Part shown: positions 25,013 through 36,540 of the stretch, piece after piece | How the letters are laid out: every line of letters begins with the position of its first letter | How positions within the stretch are numbered: the stretch's first letter is position 1 | NCBI GenBank assembly: GCA_021613375.1 | Contig: CM038728.1 | Coordinates: forward strand, 35,902,087 to 35,966,086 | DNA from: Megaleporinus macrocephalus | Lineage: Eukaryota; Chordata; Actinopteri; Characiformes; Anostomidae | Direction of reading: 5' to 3' | Length of the DNA stretch: 64,000 nt | The notes under the pieces: model-generated | What the model was told of the DNA's origin: nothing | The model's database searches: none | Seen by the model: only the letters and a program-made list of their open reading frames with translations | Made by a program: the position numbers and the translations under genes

Positions 25013-25124
25013 AGAGCAGCAGAGCTGTTGGCGTTCTCCGTGCGAGCCATATGCTGTTCTGCTCATTACGCCGCTGAAAGCTGTAATTGCTCTCTGCTCA
25101 GGGAAGCTTCTCACTCGCCGGTCA

Positions 25125-26530
25125 GGCACTCCAGCAGCTCCGCCTGCCTCTACTGAGGACAGAGGAAACGAGTCAGGCACTCCAGCAGCTCCGCCTGCCT
25201 CTACTGAGGACGGAGGAAACGAGTCAGGCACTCCAGGAGCTCGCCCTGCCTCTACTGAGGACAGAGGAAACGAGTCAGGCACTCCAGGAGCTCGCCCTGC
25301 CTCTACTGAGGACAGAGAAAACGAGTCAGGCACTCCAGGAGCTCGCCCTGCCTCTACTGAGGACAGAGGAAACGATTCAGGCACTCCAGCAGCTCCGCCT
25401 GCCTCTACTGAGGACAGAGGAAATGAGTCAGGCACTCCAGGAGCTTGTCCTGCCTCTACTGAGGACAGAGGAAACGAGTCAGGCACTCCAGCAGCTCACC
25501 CTGCCTCTACTGAGGACAGAGAAAACGAGTCAGGCACTCCAGCAGCTCGCCCTGCCTCTACTGAGGACGGAGGAAACGAGTCAGGCACTCCAGCAGCTCC
25601 GCCTGCCTCTACTGAGGACAGAGGAAACGAGTCAGGCACTCCAGGAGCTCGCCCTGCCTCTACTGAGGACAGAGAAAACGAGTCAGGCACTCCAGCAGCT
25701 CGCCTGCCTCTACTGAGGACAGAGAAAACGAGTCAGGCACTCCAGGAGCTCGCCCTGCCTCTACTGAGGACAGAGGAAACGAGTCAGGCACTCCAGCAGC
25801 TCCGCCTGCCTCTACTGAGGACAGAGAAAACGAGTCAGGCACTCCAGGAGCTCGCCCTGCCTCTACTGAGGACAGAGGAAACGAGTCAGGCACTCCAGCA
25901 GCTCCGCCTGCCTCTACTGAGGACAGAGGAAACGAGTCAGGCACTCCAGCAGCTCGCCCTGCCTCTACTGAGGACAGAGGAAACGAGTCAGGCACTCCAG
26001 CAGCTCCGCCTGCCTCTACTGAGGACAGAGGAAACGAGTCAGGCACTCCAGCAGCTCCGCCTGCCTCTACTGAGGACAGAGGAAACGAGTCAGGCACTCC
26101 AGGAGCTCGCCCTGCCTCTACTGAGGACAGAGGAAACAAGTCAGGCACTCCAGCAGCTCCGCCTGCCTCTACTGAGGACAGAGAAAATGAGTCAGGCACT
26201 CCAGCAGCTCCCCCTGCCTCTACTGAGGACAGAGGAAACGAGTCAGGCACTCCAGCAGCTCCGCCTGCCTCTACTGAGGACAGAGAAAACGAGTCAGGCA
26301 CAACAGGAGCTCGCCCTGCCTCTACTGAGGACAGAGGAAACGAGTCAGGCACTCCAGCAGCTCCGCCTGCCTCTACTGAGGACAGAGGAAACGAGTCAGG
26401 CACTCCAGCAGCTCCGCCTGCCTCTACTGAGGACAGAGGAAACGAGTCAGGCACTCCAGCAGCTTCGCCTGCCTCTACTGAGGACAGAGAAAACGAGTCA
26501 GGCACTCCAGCAGCTCGCCCTGCCTCTATC
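25125..26530. repeat. 51-bp GC-rich minisatellite
   Basis: About 27 units of 51 bp, each with GAGTCAGGCACTCCAGCAGC (or CAGGAGC), CCTGCCTCTACTGAGGACAG and a short AGGAAAC joint. The 17-codon period keeps frames open on both strands (+ GTPAAPPASTEDRGNES, - SSVEAGGAAGVPDSFPL). The array is inside the last itfg1 intron and the + frame changes within it, so I read it as non-coding. About 110 bp of unique sequence (25013-25124) precedes it. Confidence 0.93.
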
Positions 26531-26594
26531 CTCTCCCGTACCCACGAACAGCTCTGACCCACACACGCTGTACAGCTCTGATCTACAATCAGTT

Positions 26595-29312
26595 ACTGTG
26601 ATTATAGTGTTGTAGTGTAGGGGACTGTGATTATAGTGTTGTAGTGTAGAGGACTGTGATTATAGTGTTGTAGTGTAGGGGACTGTGATTATAGTGTTGT
26701 AGTGTAGGGGATTGTGATTATAGTGTTGTAGTGTAGGGGGCTGTGATTATAGTGCTGTAGTGTAGAGGACTGTGATTATAGTGCTGTAGTGTAGAGGGCT
26801 GTGATTATAGTGCTGTAGTGTAGGGGACTGTGATTATAGTGTTGTAGTGTAGGGGGCTGTGATTATAGTATTGTAGTGTAAAGGACTGTGATTATAGCGG
26901 TGTAGTGTAGAGGACTGTGATTATAGTGTTGTAGTGTAGGGGACTGTGATTATAGCGTTGTAGTGTAGAGGACTGTGATTATAGCGTTGTAGTGTAGGGG
27001 GCTGTGATTATAGCGGTGTAGTGTAGAGGACTGTGATTATAGTGCTGTAGTGTAGGGGGCTGTGATTATAGTGTTGTAGTGTAGGGGACTGTGATTATAG
27101 TGTTGTAGTGTAGGGGACTGTGATTATAGCGGTGTAGTGTAGAGGACTGTGATTATAGTGTTGTAGTGTAGGGGATTGTGATTATAGTGTTGTAGTGTAG
27201 GGGACTGTGATTATAGTGTTGTAGTGTAGGGGACTGTGATTATAGTATTGTAGTGTAGAGGACTGTGATTATAGCGGTGTAGTGTAGAGGACTGTGATTA
27301 TAGTGTTGTAGTGTAGAGGACTGGTTATAGTGTTGTAGTGTAAAGGACTGTGATTATAGTGTTGTAGTGTGGGGTACTGTGATTATAGTGTTGTAGTGTA
27401 GAGGACTGTGATTATAGTGTTGTAGTCTAGAGGACTGTGATTATAGCGGTGTAGTGTAGAGGACTGTGATTATAGTGTTGTAGTGTGGGGTACTGTGATT
27501 ATAGTGTTGTAGTGTAGAGGACTGGTTATAGTGTTGTAGTGTAAAGGACTGTGATTATAGTGTTGTAGTGTGGGGTACTGTGATTATAGTGTTGTAGTGT
27601 AAAGGACTGTGATTATAGTGTTGTAGTGTGGGGTACTGTGATTATAGTGTTGTAGTGTAGAGGACTGTGATTATAGTGTTGTAGTGTAGGGGACTGTGAT
27701 TATAGTGTTGTAGTGTAGAGGACTGTGATTATAGTGTTGTAGTGTAGAGGACTGTGATTATAGTGTTGTAGTGTAGGGGACTGTGATTATAGTGTTGTAG
27801 TGTAGGGGACTGTGATTATAGTGTTGTAGTGTAGGGGACTGTGATTATAGTGTTGTAGTGTAGGGGACTGTGATTATAGTGTTGTAGTGTAGAGGACTGT
27901 GATTATAGTGTTGTAGTGTAGGGGACTGTGATTATAGTGTTGTAGTGTAGGGGACTGTGATTATAGTGTTGTAGTGTAGAGGACTGTGATTATAGTGTTG
28001 TAGTGTAGGGGACTGTGATTATAGTGGTGTAGTGTAGGGGGCTGTGATTATAGTGTTGTAGTGTAGAGGACTGTGATTATAGTGTTGTAGTGTAGGGGAC
28101 TGTGATTATAGTGTTGTAGTGTAGGGGACTGTGATTATAGTGTTGTAGTGTAGGGGACTGTGATTATAGTGTTGTAGTGTAGGGGACTGTGATTATAGTG
28201 GTGTAGTGTAGGGGACTGTGATTATAGTGTTGTAGTGTAGAGGACTGTGATTATAGTGTTGTAGTGTAGGGGACTGTGATTATAGTGTTGTAGTGTAGGG
28301 GACTGTGATTATAGTGTTGTAGTGTAGAGGACTGTGATTATAGTGTTGTAGTGTAGGGGACTGTGATTATAGTGTTGTAGTGTAGGGGACTGTGATTATA
28401 GTGGTGTAGTGTAGGGGACTGTGATTATAGTGTTGTAGTGTAGGGGACTGTGATTATAGTGTTGTAGTGTAGGGGACTGTGATTATAGTGTTGTAGTGTA
28501 GGGGACTGTGATTATAGTGTTGTAGTGTAGGGGGCTGTGATTATAGTGTTGTAGTGTAGAGGACTGTGATTATAGTGTTGTAGTGTAGGGGACTGTGATT
28601 ATAGTGTTGTAGTGTAGGGGGCTGTGATTATAGTGTTGTAGTGTAGGGGACTGTGATTATAGTGTTGTAGTGTTGGGGACTGTGATTATAGTGGTGTAGT
28701 GTAGGGGACTGTGATTATAGTGTTGTAGTGTAGAGGACTGTGATTATAGTGTTGTAGTGTAGGGGACTGTGATTATAGTGTTGTAGTGTAGGGGACTGTG
28801 ATTATAGTGTTGTAGTGTAGGGGACTGTGATTATAGTGTTGTAGTGTAGAGGACTGTGATTATAGTGTTGTAGTGTAGGGGACTGTGATTATAGTGTTGT
28901 AGTGTAGGGGGCTGTGATTATAGTGTTGTAGTGTAGGGGACTGTGATTATAGTGTTGTAGTGTAGGGGACTGTGATTATAGTGTTGTAGTGTAGGGGGCT
29001 GTGATTATAGTGTTGTAGTGTAGAGGACTGTGATTATAGTGTTGTAGTGTAGGGGGCTGTGATTATAGTGTTGTAGTGTAGGGGACTGTGATTATAGTGT
29101 TGTAGTGTAGGGGGCTGTGATTATAGTGTTGTAGTGTAGAGGACTGTGATTATAGTGTTGTAGTGTAGAGGACTGTGATTATAGTGTTGTAGTGTAGGGG
29201 ACTGTGATTATAGTGTTGTAGTGTAGGGGGCTGTGATTATAGTGTTGTAGTGTAGAGGACTGTGATTATAGTGTTGTAGTGTAGGGGACTGTGATTATAG
29301 TGTTGTAGTGTA
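26595..29312. repeat. 29-bp minisatellite (GACTGTGATTATAGTGTTGT)
   Basis: About 93 units of 29 bp, GACTGTGATTATAGTGTTGT plus AGTGTAGGG, with AGG/GGG and GTT/GGT variants. A unit with a 2-bp deletion (GGACTGGTTATAG) recurs 201 bp apart (27321 and 27522), showing duplication of a seven-unit block. There are stop codons in all frames examined. Confidence 0.96.
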
Positions 29313-29541
29313 GTCTCTCCCACTTTGTCTCTCTCTCTGTGTCTCTCTCTCTTTCTGTCTTTGTCTCTCTGTGTCTTGCTGTCTCTCTCTCTCTCTGTCT
29401 CTCTGTATCTCTGTCTCTCTCTCTCTCTCTGTCTCTCTGTATCTCTGTCTCTCTCTCTCTCTCTCTCTGTCTCCCTCTCTTTCTGTCTCTCTGTTTCTCT
29501 CTCTCTCTCTGTCTCTCTCTCTTTCTGTCTTTGTCTGTCTG

Positions 29542-29605
<64 letters not shown>
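29313..29605. repeat. (CT)n / CTGT microsatellite
   Basis: TCTCTCTGT-type low-complexity tract that ends in a pure (CT)n run at about 29546-29605. It directly follows the 29-bp array. Confidence 0.95.
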
Positions 29606-29607
<2 letters not shown>

Positions 29608-30545
29608 GTATGACAGGCTGTAATTGAGGAGGCTGTAGAAGATAAGAGATGCTAACCTTTAGTATGAGTGAGATTGGGGTTTGGAGAGGATCAGCTGATT
29701 GCTCCGAAGGCCGGCGGAGCGGAGGAGAGGAGAGGGTGAGATACTCACTCTCCTCCATTCTCTTTATCTTCCTCTCCACCTTCACTGCAGCGTCACTCTG
29801 CACCTGCGCGGCTCTCCTCGTGTTTCGGTTCCTCGTGTTGAAACAGAGACTGAAAACTGGTTAAGTCTGAATTTGTTGCCCAAATCATTCCTTGACGTGT
29901 TCTCTGAGAACCAGAGCTTCACGCTGGAGACGTTCTCGTCCTTTAAAGAAGAAGAAGAAAGAGAGAATTAGACGAGACTGAGGTTTTGAAGTATGAAGGA
30001 TGGTGTGAGAGAGACTCACAGTGAAGCTCTTCCAGGAGAAGATAGTCTGCAGGTGAGACGAGTGTCATCCTGTCAGATAGCAGCACGTTTTTAAAGCTCC
30101 TGTGATGGCTGGAGAGTTCTACACGCTGAAGACGCTCTGAGAGATCAACCTTGTCAGAGCGTGAAGTTACAGTAAGTGTTCTTCAGAGAACGTAGTGATG
30201 TGAACAGCGCTGAGGAGACAGCGATCCAAAAACACAACAACAAATACCTCAGAAGCTTCGTCTGGAGGCTCTGCAGTCTGTAGACACCTGCTGGTCCAGA
30301 GTATCTTCTCAGTGGGGGGCACTAATGAAGAGTTTGTGCTGCAGTAACAGCCCCTACTATTCATACTAGACTGAACATTAGGTTGAACATTGTTGTGAGG
30401 ATTTGATTGAGTGTTAGTGAGGTCAGGTACTGGTGTTGAACAGTGCTGTGAGGATTTGATTGAGCACACACTGTACTCTTTATCGGTTGTGATGATCTCG
30501 GTTATTAAACATCGCTGCTCGTGGTTACAGTAGTAGTGTTAATAG
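29606..30545. other. Unique intronic sequence, possible repeat fragment
   Basis: About 940 bp without tandem structure. The part at about 30300-30470 contains TGTGAGGATTTGATTGAG twice and GTTAGTGAGGTCAGGTACTG. These resemble a fish interspersed repeat I know, so this piece may be a transposon fragment. No exon is recognised. Confidence 0.45.
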
Positions 30546-30548
30546 CTG

Positions 30549-30587
<39 letters not shown>

Positions 30588-30702
30588 AATTCAGAATCCT
30601 CCGTATCGGTATGTGACCGGACGCTCTGAGTGTGGATGGATCTGCTGGTGCTGCAGGTTTAGTTTTTCTCTGTAGAAAAGAAGCAACACACACACACACA
30701 CA

Positions 30703-30741
<39 letters not shown>

Positions 30742-30742
30742 T
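30546..30742. repeat. (TTG)n and (CA)n microsatellites
   Basis: (TTG)n at about 30548-30588 and (CA)n at about 30687-30740, separated by about 100 bp of unique sequence. Confidence 0.95.
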
Positions 30743-30807
30743 CATCTCCCGCTGTATCTGAAGAGCCTCTTTTCTTCTGACATGAACACTTTTCTGTAGT
30801 GTTAGCC

Positions 30808-30916
30808 GTGGTGGGGGGGGGTGGTTGCGGTGGGGGGGGAGGTGGTTGCCGTGGTGGGGGGGAGGTGGTTGTGGTGGGGGGTGGGGGGGTGGGGGGTGGG
30901 GGGGGGGGGGGGGGTG
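30808..30916 (+). repeat. G-run tract with G-quadruplex potential
   Basis: Repeated runs of 4-8 G separated by GTGGTTGCGGT or single T, finishing in an uninterrupted run of about 15 G near 30900. Many overlapping combinations satisfy four G-runs with short loops on the + (sense) strand. Confidence 0.9.
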
Positions 30917-31059
30917 TGCTGCACTAAAAATACACCAGAGTGACCCTCATAGATCAGGAGAACCAATTCACACAGACAGAGAGAGACGGTGCGGAGGGGT
31001 CCGACGTGTGAGTCACTCATCACCCACCGCTGAGAACAGACACCATCACAACCATCACA

Positions 31060-31168
31060 ACACACACACACTCACACACACACACACACTCACACACACT
31101 CACACTGACACACACTCACACACACACATGCTCGCTCGCTCGCTCGCCCGGCCGTGTGTGTGTGTGTG
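31060..31168. repeat. (CA)n, (GCTC)n and (TG)n microsatellites
   Basis: CA-rich sequence at about 31060-31129, then a short GCTC tetranucleotide repeat (31131-31147) and (TG)n at 31155-31168. Confidence 0.9.
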
Positions 31169-31280
31169 TTATCAGTGTGAGACAGAGTGTGTGCTGCTGT
31201 ATCTGTGATCTCACTCTGCGCCGCTACAGCCTGTAAAGTGTGCCATTGTGTCTGTAATGAGTTCTCTTGCTCGCACGGCC

Positions 31281-31314
31281 CATCTCTGTCTCTCTCTCTC
31301 TCACTGTCTCTCTG

Positions 31315-31359
<45 letters not shown>

Positions 31360-31539
31360 CTCTCTCTCTCACTGTCTCTCTCTCTCTCTCTGTCTCACTG
31401 TCTCTCTCTGTCTCACTGTCTCTCTCTGTCTCTCTCTCTCTCTCTCACTGTCTCTCTCTCTCTCTCTCTCACTGTCTCTCTCTCTCTCTCTCTCTCACTG
31501 TCTCTCTCTCTCTCTCTCTCTCACTGTCTCTCTCTCTCA

Positions 31540-31579
<40 letters not shown>

Positions 31580-31599
31580 CTCTCTCTCTCTCTCTCTCA

Positions 31600-31683
<84 letters not shown>

Positions 31684-31700
31684 CTCTCTCTCTCTCCCTC
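31281..31700. repeat. (CT)n block with ACTG interruptions
   Basis: About 420 bp of TCTCTC with regularly placed CACTGTCTC interruptions. It continues as T/C-rich sequence to about 31815. It ends about 110-220 bp before the last itfg1 exon. Confidence 0.95.
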
Positions 31701-31835
31701 TGTCTTTTTTCTTTCCTGATTTTTCTCTTTCAGTTTCTTTTGTTGTCTTTCTTTTTCTCTCACTTTCTCATTTTTTCTGCCTCTCTCACTTTTTTTGTCT
31801 TTACTTTTCTTTTTATCTGTATGCAGTAGTGAAAC

Positions 31836-31896
31836 ACCCACCTTATACTTTCACTAACTGGCCACTTTATCAGAAACACCTGTCTTGTGCTGTTAG
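31836..31896. mobile_element. Short fragment of an interspersed repeat
   Basis: Contains ACTGGCCACTTTATCAGAAA followed by CACCTG, a string I recognise from a widespread fish interspersed repeat. Only about 60 bp are visible. It lies immediately upstream of the last itfg1 exon and may contribute to its 3' splice region. Confidence 0.5.
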
Positions 31897-31924
31897 TGAC
31901 CCGTGACTGTCGGTTGTGTTTCAG

Positions 31925-31984
31925 AAAGCTGATGATCGAGAGAAAAGACAGGAGGCCCATCGTTTCCACTTCGACGCCATGTGA
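31925..31984 (+). CDS. itfg1: itfg1 last coding exon (cytosolic tail, stop)
   Basis: Following TGTGTTTCAG (acceptor AG at 31923-31924), this exon begins in phase 0 and encodes KADDREKRQEAHRFHFDAM followed by TGA at 31982-31984. Joined to the upstream exon it gives HWQEK|KADDREK. As I recall, this matches the very conserved C-terminal tail of vertebrate ITFG1 almost residue for residue. The intron between the two exons (19599-31924, 12.3 kb) is mostly tandem repeats. The 3' UTR starts at 31985. The poly(A) site is not certain: ATTAAA at 32983-32988 and AATAAA at 34963-34968 are candidates. neto2 starts about 10 kb downstream in the same direction. Confidence 0.96.
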   Translation, partial: KADDREKRQEAHRFHFDAM

Positions 31985-33030
31985 GGAACCGGAGAACGTC
32001 GCTGGAGAAGCTGAGAAGATCCACCACTCAGTGTTCATCTCACCACAGAGACTGTTCATTAACTTATTGTCCCGCTGGAGAGTGTTTATGTTGATTTCAG
32101 ATTAATGTGCTGGTGTTTAGGATGAAGGCGTTCCCGTTATTCCTGACGTTTTTGTTCCGTGTCGTGATGAATGAGTGTTTGCTAGAACGTGAGAACTTGG
32201 TGGATCATTCTCGGAGGTGAAAGTGTTGATTTTCCAGAAGTCAGGAAACATTTCAGTGCTATTTCTGTTTATGTTGTTGGGTGTACGCGTGTTTCTGTCT
32301 CTGCCTCGTCTCCGAGGCGAGACGCGAGGATAGGGGGGACTGTGGGATATTTTTTTTTACTTCTGAATATTTTCCGGGTTCTGTGTTTTTCCTGAAGGTT
32401 CTTGGAGAAGTTCTTGCTCTGCTCGTCTGGCTGTTGCTCTCCTCCCTGCAGACGGGCAGAGCTCTGAGGGCGGCGTGTAATCGGGCAGGTGCAGATCCAC
32501 ACATTTCCTCATTCAGTCTGGATTTGCAGCTGCTGCTCTGAAAGATTGCCCTCCGCCGCGCTATCTCCACCGTTCCCGCTCGGAGGGGAACCCGCTGTAA
32601 GACACAGAACGTGCCGCTCGCTTCGGGAAGGTCATACCGTTCCGTACGTCTGCTCGAGGAACGTCAGTGATGCGCCCGCTCACCCGATTTCATGCCCACG
32701 GTGGAGTCCACTCAGTCGCAGCCTGTGCTGTGATTGTTCTGCTTTTTGTTCTAGATAAGTGTCTCTATGTGCACGGGTAAATAGGAAATTCATTAATTCT
32801 GTGGTAGAACCAGTTCATTGCATGCTGACACGGTTCTTCAGATTGGGAATATCATCGCTGTCCAAAGCAAAAACTTTTTATTATTTTTATTTTTCAACAT
32901 CATTCAAACTCGACTCCGGAATAACTGGACCAATAGGAACGCTCCAAACTAGCCTGGAGAAATTCCGGTTCCATTGACTTACATTAAAATTAAAGAGTTT
33001 TTGGACTCTCCTGTAAAGTTATCATTTTGG
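31985..33030 (+). other. itfg1 3' UTR and downstream region
   Basis: Unique sequence after the stop codon. ATTAAA at 32983-32988 could be a poly(A) signal. The piece at about 32850-33040 shares ACTGGACCAATAGGAACGCTCC-like sequence, in inverted orientation, with 38950-39070, so both may be fragments of one interspersed repeat. No other coding sequence is recognised. Confidence 0.5.
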
Positions 33031-34640
33031 AGATACAGCAACAATATGTCGGTTCTACTTAGCACCAAAAGAGGTTCCCCTACTGTTATGACTTTAGACT
33101 AAAGAGATTGGCAAACGTCAAGAACCTTCACATGATGTAAAATCCTTTCCAGAACCTTTAATTAGCGGTTCTTTAATCCATTCCATAGTTCCTCACACTC
33201 GCATATCTGAAACAAGAACCATTCCACTGTCACCATTCTAGAAGGAAACCAAAAGTGGTTCCACACCAAAGAACCTTTTTGGCACATTTTGGTCCCTGTA
33301 CATGGTACTCAATGGGTTCTTTAAGTGATGAGAACCATTGGTTCTCAAACTAGCCTGAGGACCGTTTTGAGCACCAAGTACTCCATGTTCTTTGTTCCAT
33401 CGCTGAGTGTTTCAGGTTGGAGCAAAAATGTGGACCCGAGTACCGGTTTGAGAACCACTGTCATAGAAGAACCACTTCTGGTTCCCTAAAAAGCCAAATT
33501 TGAAAAAGAGGTTTGTGAGTGTGAAGAACCTTTTAAAGGATTAAAGAACCTGCACATGATGCACCAGCTCTCTGTACGTTATGTAGAGGTTCTTGAAGCA
33601 TTCAGATACCTTATACCTCACATACCTCATTCAGGAGGAACCTGGCACCTTCTTAAGAGCGTACGACCAGTAATATCTTTATTTGGACTTCAGTAAACCT
33701 CTCAATCTCCACACGGTACGCCTGGGTTCTTTGAAGGATGCCAAAGAACCAGTGGTTCCCAAACTAGTCCCATCTAGATAAGTGTTCCTCATGTGCCCAG
33801 ATAAAGAGTACATCCATGAGTGCTATGGAGGTTGTGTTGGTTCTATATAGCATCAAACGGGGTTCCCCTATTGTTATGACATAAACTTGTTACAGTAGGA
33901 GAACCTTTTTTTTGCTATATAGAACCTTTTTTAATAAGGTTCGTTTGAAAAAAAGATTTGCGAGTTCCATGAACCTTTTGCCTAATGTATAAATTCTTTC
34001 TAGAACCTTAAAGTGGTTCTTGACACTCACATATCTGGTTTACAGGAATGAAAACCTTTCCTATGAAACCTTTCTAGAGAGAACCAAAAGTGGTTCCACC
34101 CCTCTTTTGGCAGGAGCGTATGACAACATCTGTGTGTGTTTCAGGTTAGATTGGAGCAAAAATCTGCTCTGTCTGGGGGTCCCGGAGTACCGGTTCTAGA
34201 ACCCCTGTCATAGAGCAGAACTACTTCTGCCAAGTTCAAAAGAAGAGATTTGTGAGTGTGAAGAACCTTTTTAAAGATTTAAAGAACCTTCACATTATGT
34301 GCCAGTTTAGGGGAACCTTACAGTGGTTAAGTTATTCGCACTCTCGTATCTTCTTTCCAGATATCTTTTAAAAGGTTCTTGATAGAACCAAAGGAGAACC
34401 CCTCAGAGAACCCTTTTTTAGCACCTTCTGAGAAACATCATTATTCAGTCTTTATGTAAACTTCTCAGTGCTGCACATGAAGGGTTCTTTAAGCAATAAC
34501 ATTAGAATGGTGGTTCTCCATTTAGTATTGGGAGGAGTATAAATATGTTCCTTAAAGAACTTCTCTAAAGATCCATCCATTGAAAGATTCTTTGTGGAAC
34601 CGAAAGTGGTTCTTCACTGGCTTCGTTCCAGATATTAGAG
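33031..34640. repeat. AGAACC/GGTTCT-dense dispersed repeat region
   Basis: Very frequent AAGAACCTTT, GGTTCTTTAAG and AGAACCAAAAGTGGTTCC motifs in both orientations without a fixed period. The pattern fits overlapping old palindromic mobile fragments. Related blocks lie at about 42925-43190 and 45490-47440. Confidence 0.7.
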
Positions 34641-34793
34641 TGTATGATAATTAGGATGGGTTTAATTTTCTGTACGTCTCTGAATCATCGTGGTTCTAAT
34701 TTGCATACGCTTCTCTTTATGATGGGGTTCTTTAGCGGTTCCTTTGTTTGCTGTGTTGTTCAGCAGATCCGGTGTGCGGTTCTATTAACACTG

Positions 34794-34852
<59 letters not shown>

Positions 34853-36540
34853 ACTACTGAGAATCTGAATCTCTGATGGAGGACTGTTTTCTGAGTGTTT
34901 GTGTTTATGATTGGTATTAATCTTTACTCTGGTTGGTATTAATAGTCTTCGGGCCTCTTTAGAATAAACGAGGTTCTAGTGTAGGTTCTGCATGTACAGC
35001 TTCAACCTGTCTGAACACTGTCGGAGCATCAGCACCTCCTCTAACTGTATGTAGATCCACTGTAACCAGAGATCCGGGGCTCTCCTCCACTGCAGGGCCC
35101 GAGTGGCTGAGTACTCGCCATACTCTGATCACTCTGAGCCATACTCAGAGTACGGTTAGGGTTGGGTGGGTACTCTGAGTACGCGGAGTAATCCGAGTAC
35201 GGCTCTGAGTACGGCTCTGAGTACGACGGTGAGTACTAATCGGGATGACGTAGCTGTTCCCTGATTGGCTCTACATTCCTGTCTGTATTGTGTTGCTATC
35301 AAACCAGAGAACAGCCTAATACACGTAGTTCTCCAAAACCAGTCCACGATATTAAATCCTCCACATCAAATCTTACCAGTTTCACCAGTAACACCAGTTT
35401 CTAAACGTTAAACAGCTGTTAAACCAGTACAGAGCTGCTGATTAGCGTTAGCTTAGCTAGCGTTCTGGCAGCTCCGCCCCCTGCAGTGCAGGTTCAGTCC
35501 TGACCGACACAGTTTTACTGAGTTCAGAGAAAAGAGAATTCCAGCAGCTGCTCAGAAACCTGGTTTGGAGCTGTAGCCGCCGAGCTAAGCTAAAGCTAGC
35601 AGCTCCTCTCTCCCAGCTAGCTTAGCTTAGCCAAAGAGATCCAGACACTCCAGAGCAGGTTCAGTCAGAGTGAACTGTGAGACCAGGCTGGACTGATTTT
35701 GGAGTGACTACCGCAGGGTTTTAGACTGTAGGACACGCTCGGTGTGTAGTTATCAGTATTTCCTGTTTCTGGTTGGAGCAGCTCAGCAGACGGAAAACTG
35801 TAACTGGACTCGGAGAGCCGCTCGGCTCCCCAGCGGAGAAGAGCCGGATGGTGTAACCGTGTAACGGAGTAATCCCGCCTGCACTGCGTTCTCAGTAACG
35901 AGTCTTAATTGATTGTGATGTTGTTTGCGGGGAACTGAGATGGAGTCTGTCGTCTGATTTGTCACTGGATAATAAAAGCGTTCCGAGCGCTCCGCTGTCC
36001 CGGCGTCTGTTTCCAGCGCTCCCGGTTTTGGTAATTGTGTTTGTTGTCGTTACGAAGGGCTTCAGTTTCAACTTCAAACAACATGTTAATTGAATCTCTG
36101 TGATCGGCTGCTTCCTCTCTTTTCTCTGGAAGCTGTAGCGTTTCTCGAGGAACGTTCCCTGGAAGTGCCGGCGCTGATCCAACGCTCTGATCGCCATAAA
36201 TGATTCTGAAGCTCTTCCTGTTTCTGCCTTCCAGTTCAACATCCCACAACAAGATCCAGTTTGAAGTCCTGCGTGCAGATCTGCAGCCCCGCTAGGATCT
36301 AAAGTCTGTGAGGAGAATAAGATATAATAACTAATATTAGGAGGTTCTGCTGAACGAGGAGCGGCGGCGACTCCTCACATTCCCGGCTAATGGAACTGAT
36401 TAATGAGCCGAGCAGACGCTGATATCAGTTTCTGATCTTATTACTTTCTCGGATGTCTGTGCTGTTTGGACAGCGCTGTCTCGGCTGGGAGAGTTCGGAT
36501 GCAGCGCTGCTCTTCCTACGCCAGGCGTGAGGCCCTCAGC
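34641..36540. other. Mostly unique intergenic sequence
   Basis: Holds a (TG)n tract at about 34794-34850. A GAGTAC/GTACTC-rich palindromic piece lies at about 35105-35235 (for example GTACTCTGAGTAC). GCTTAGCTAGC-type inverted motifs occur at about 35447-35464 and 35582-35632. The piece at about 35960-36440 has mixed composition with CATAAATGATT, GTTAATTGAATC and CTGATTAATGAGC. It could be a regulatory element, but nothing proves this. Confidence 0.45.

Noticed and set aside
23240..25486. His/Thr-rich frames of up to 472 codons, one fused to the SSVEAG frame of the 51-bp array
   Set aside because: They are translations of (TG)n and the 51-bp array, with no start context, domain or splice support.
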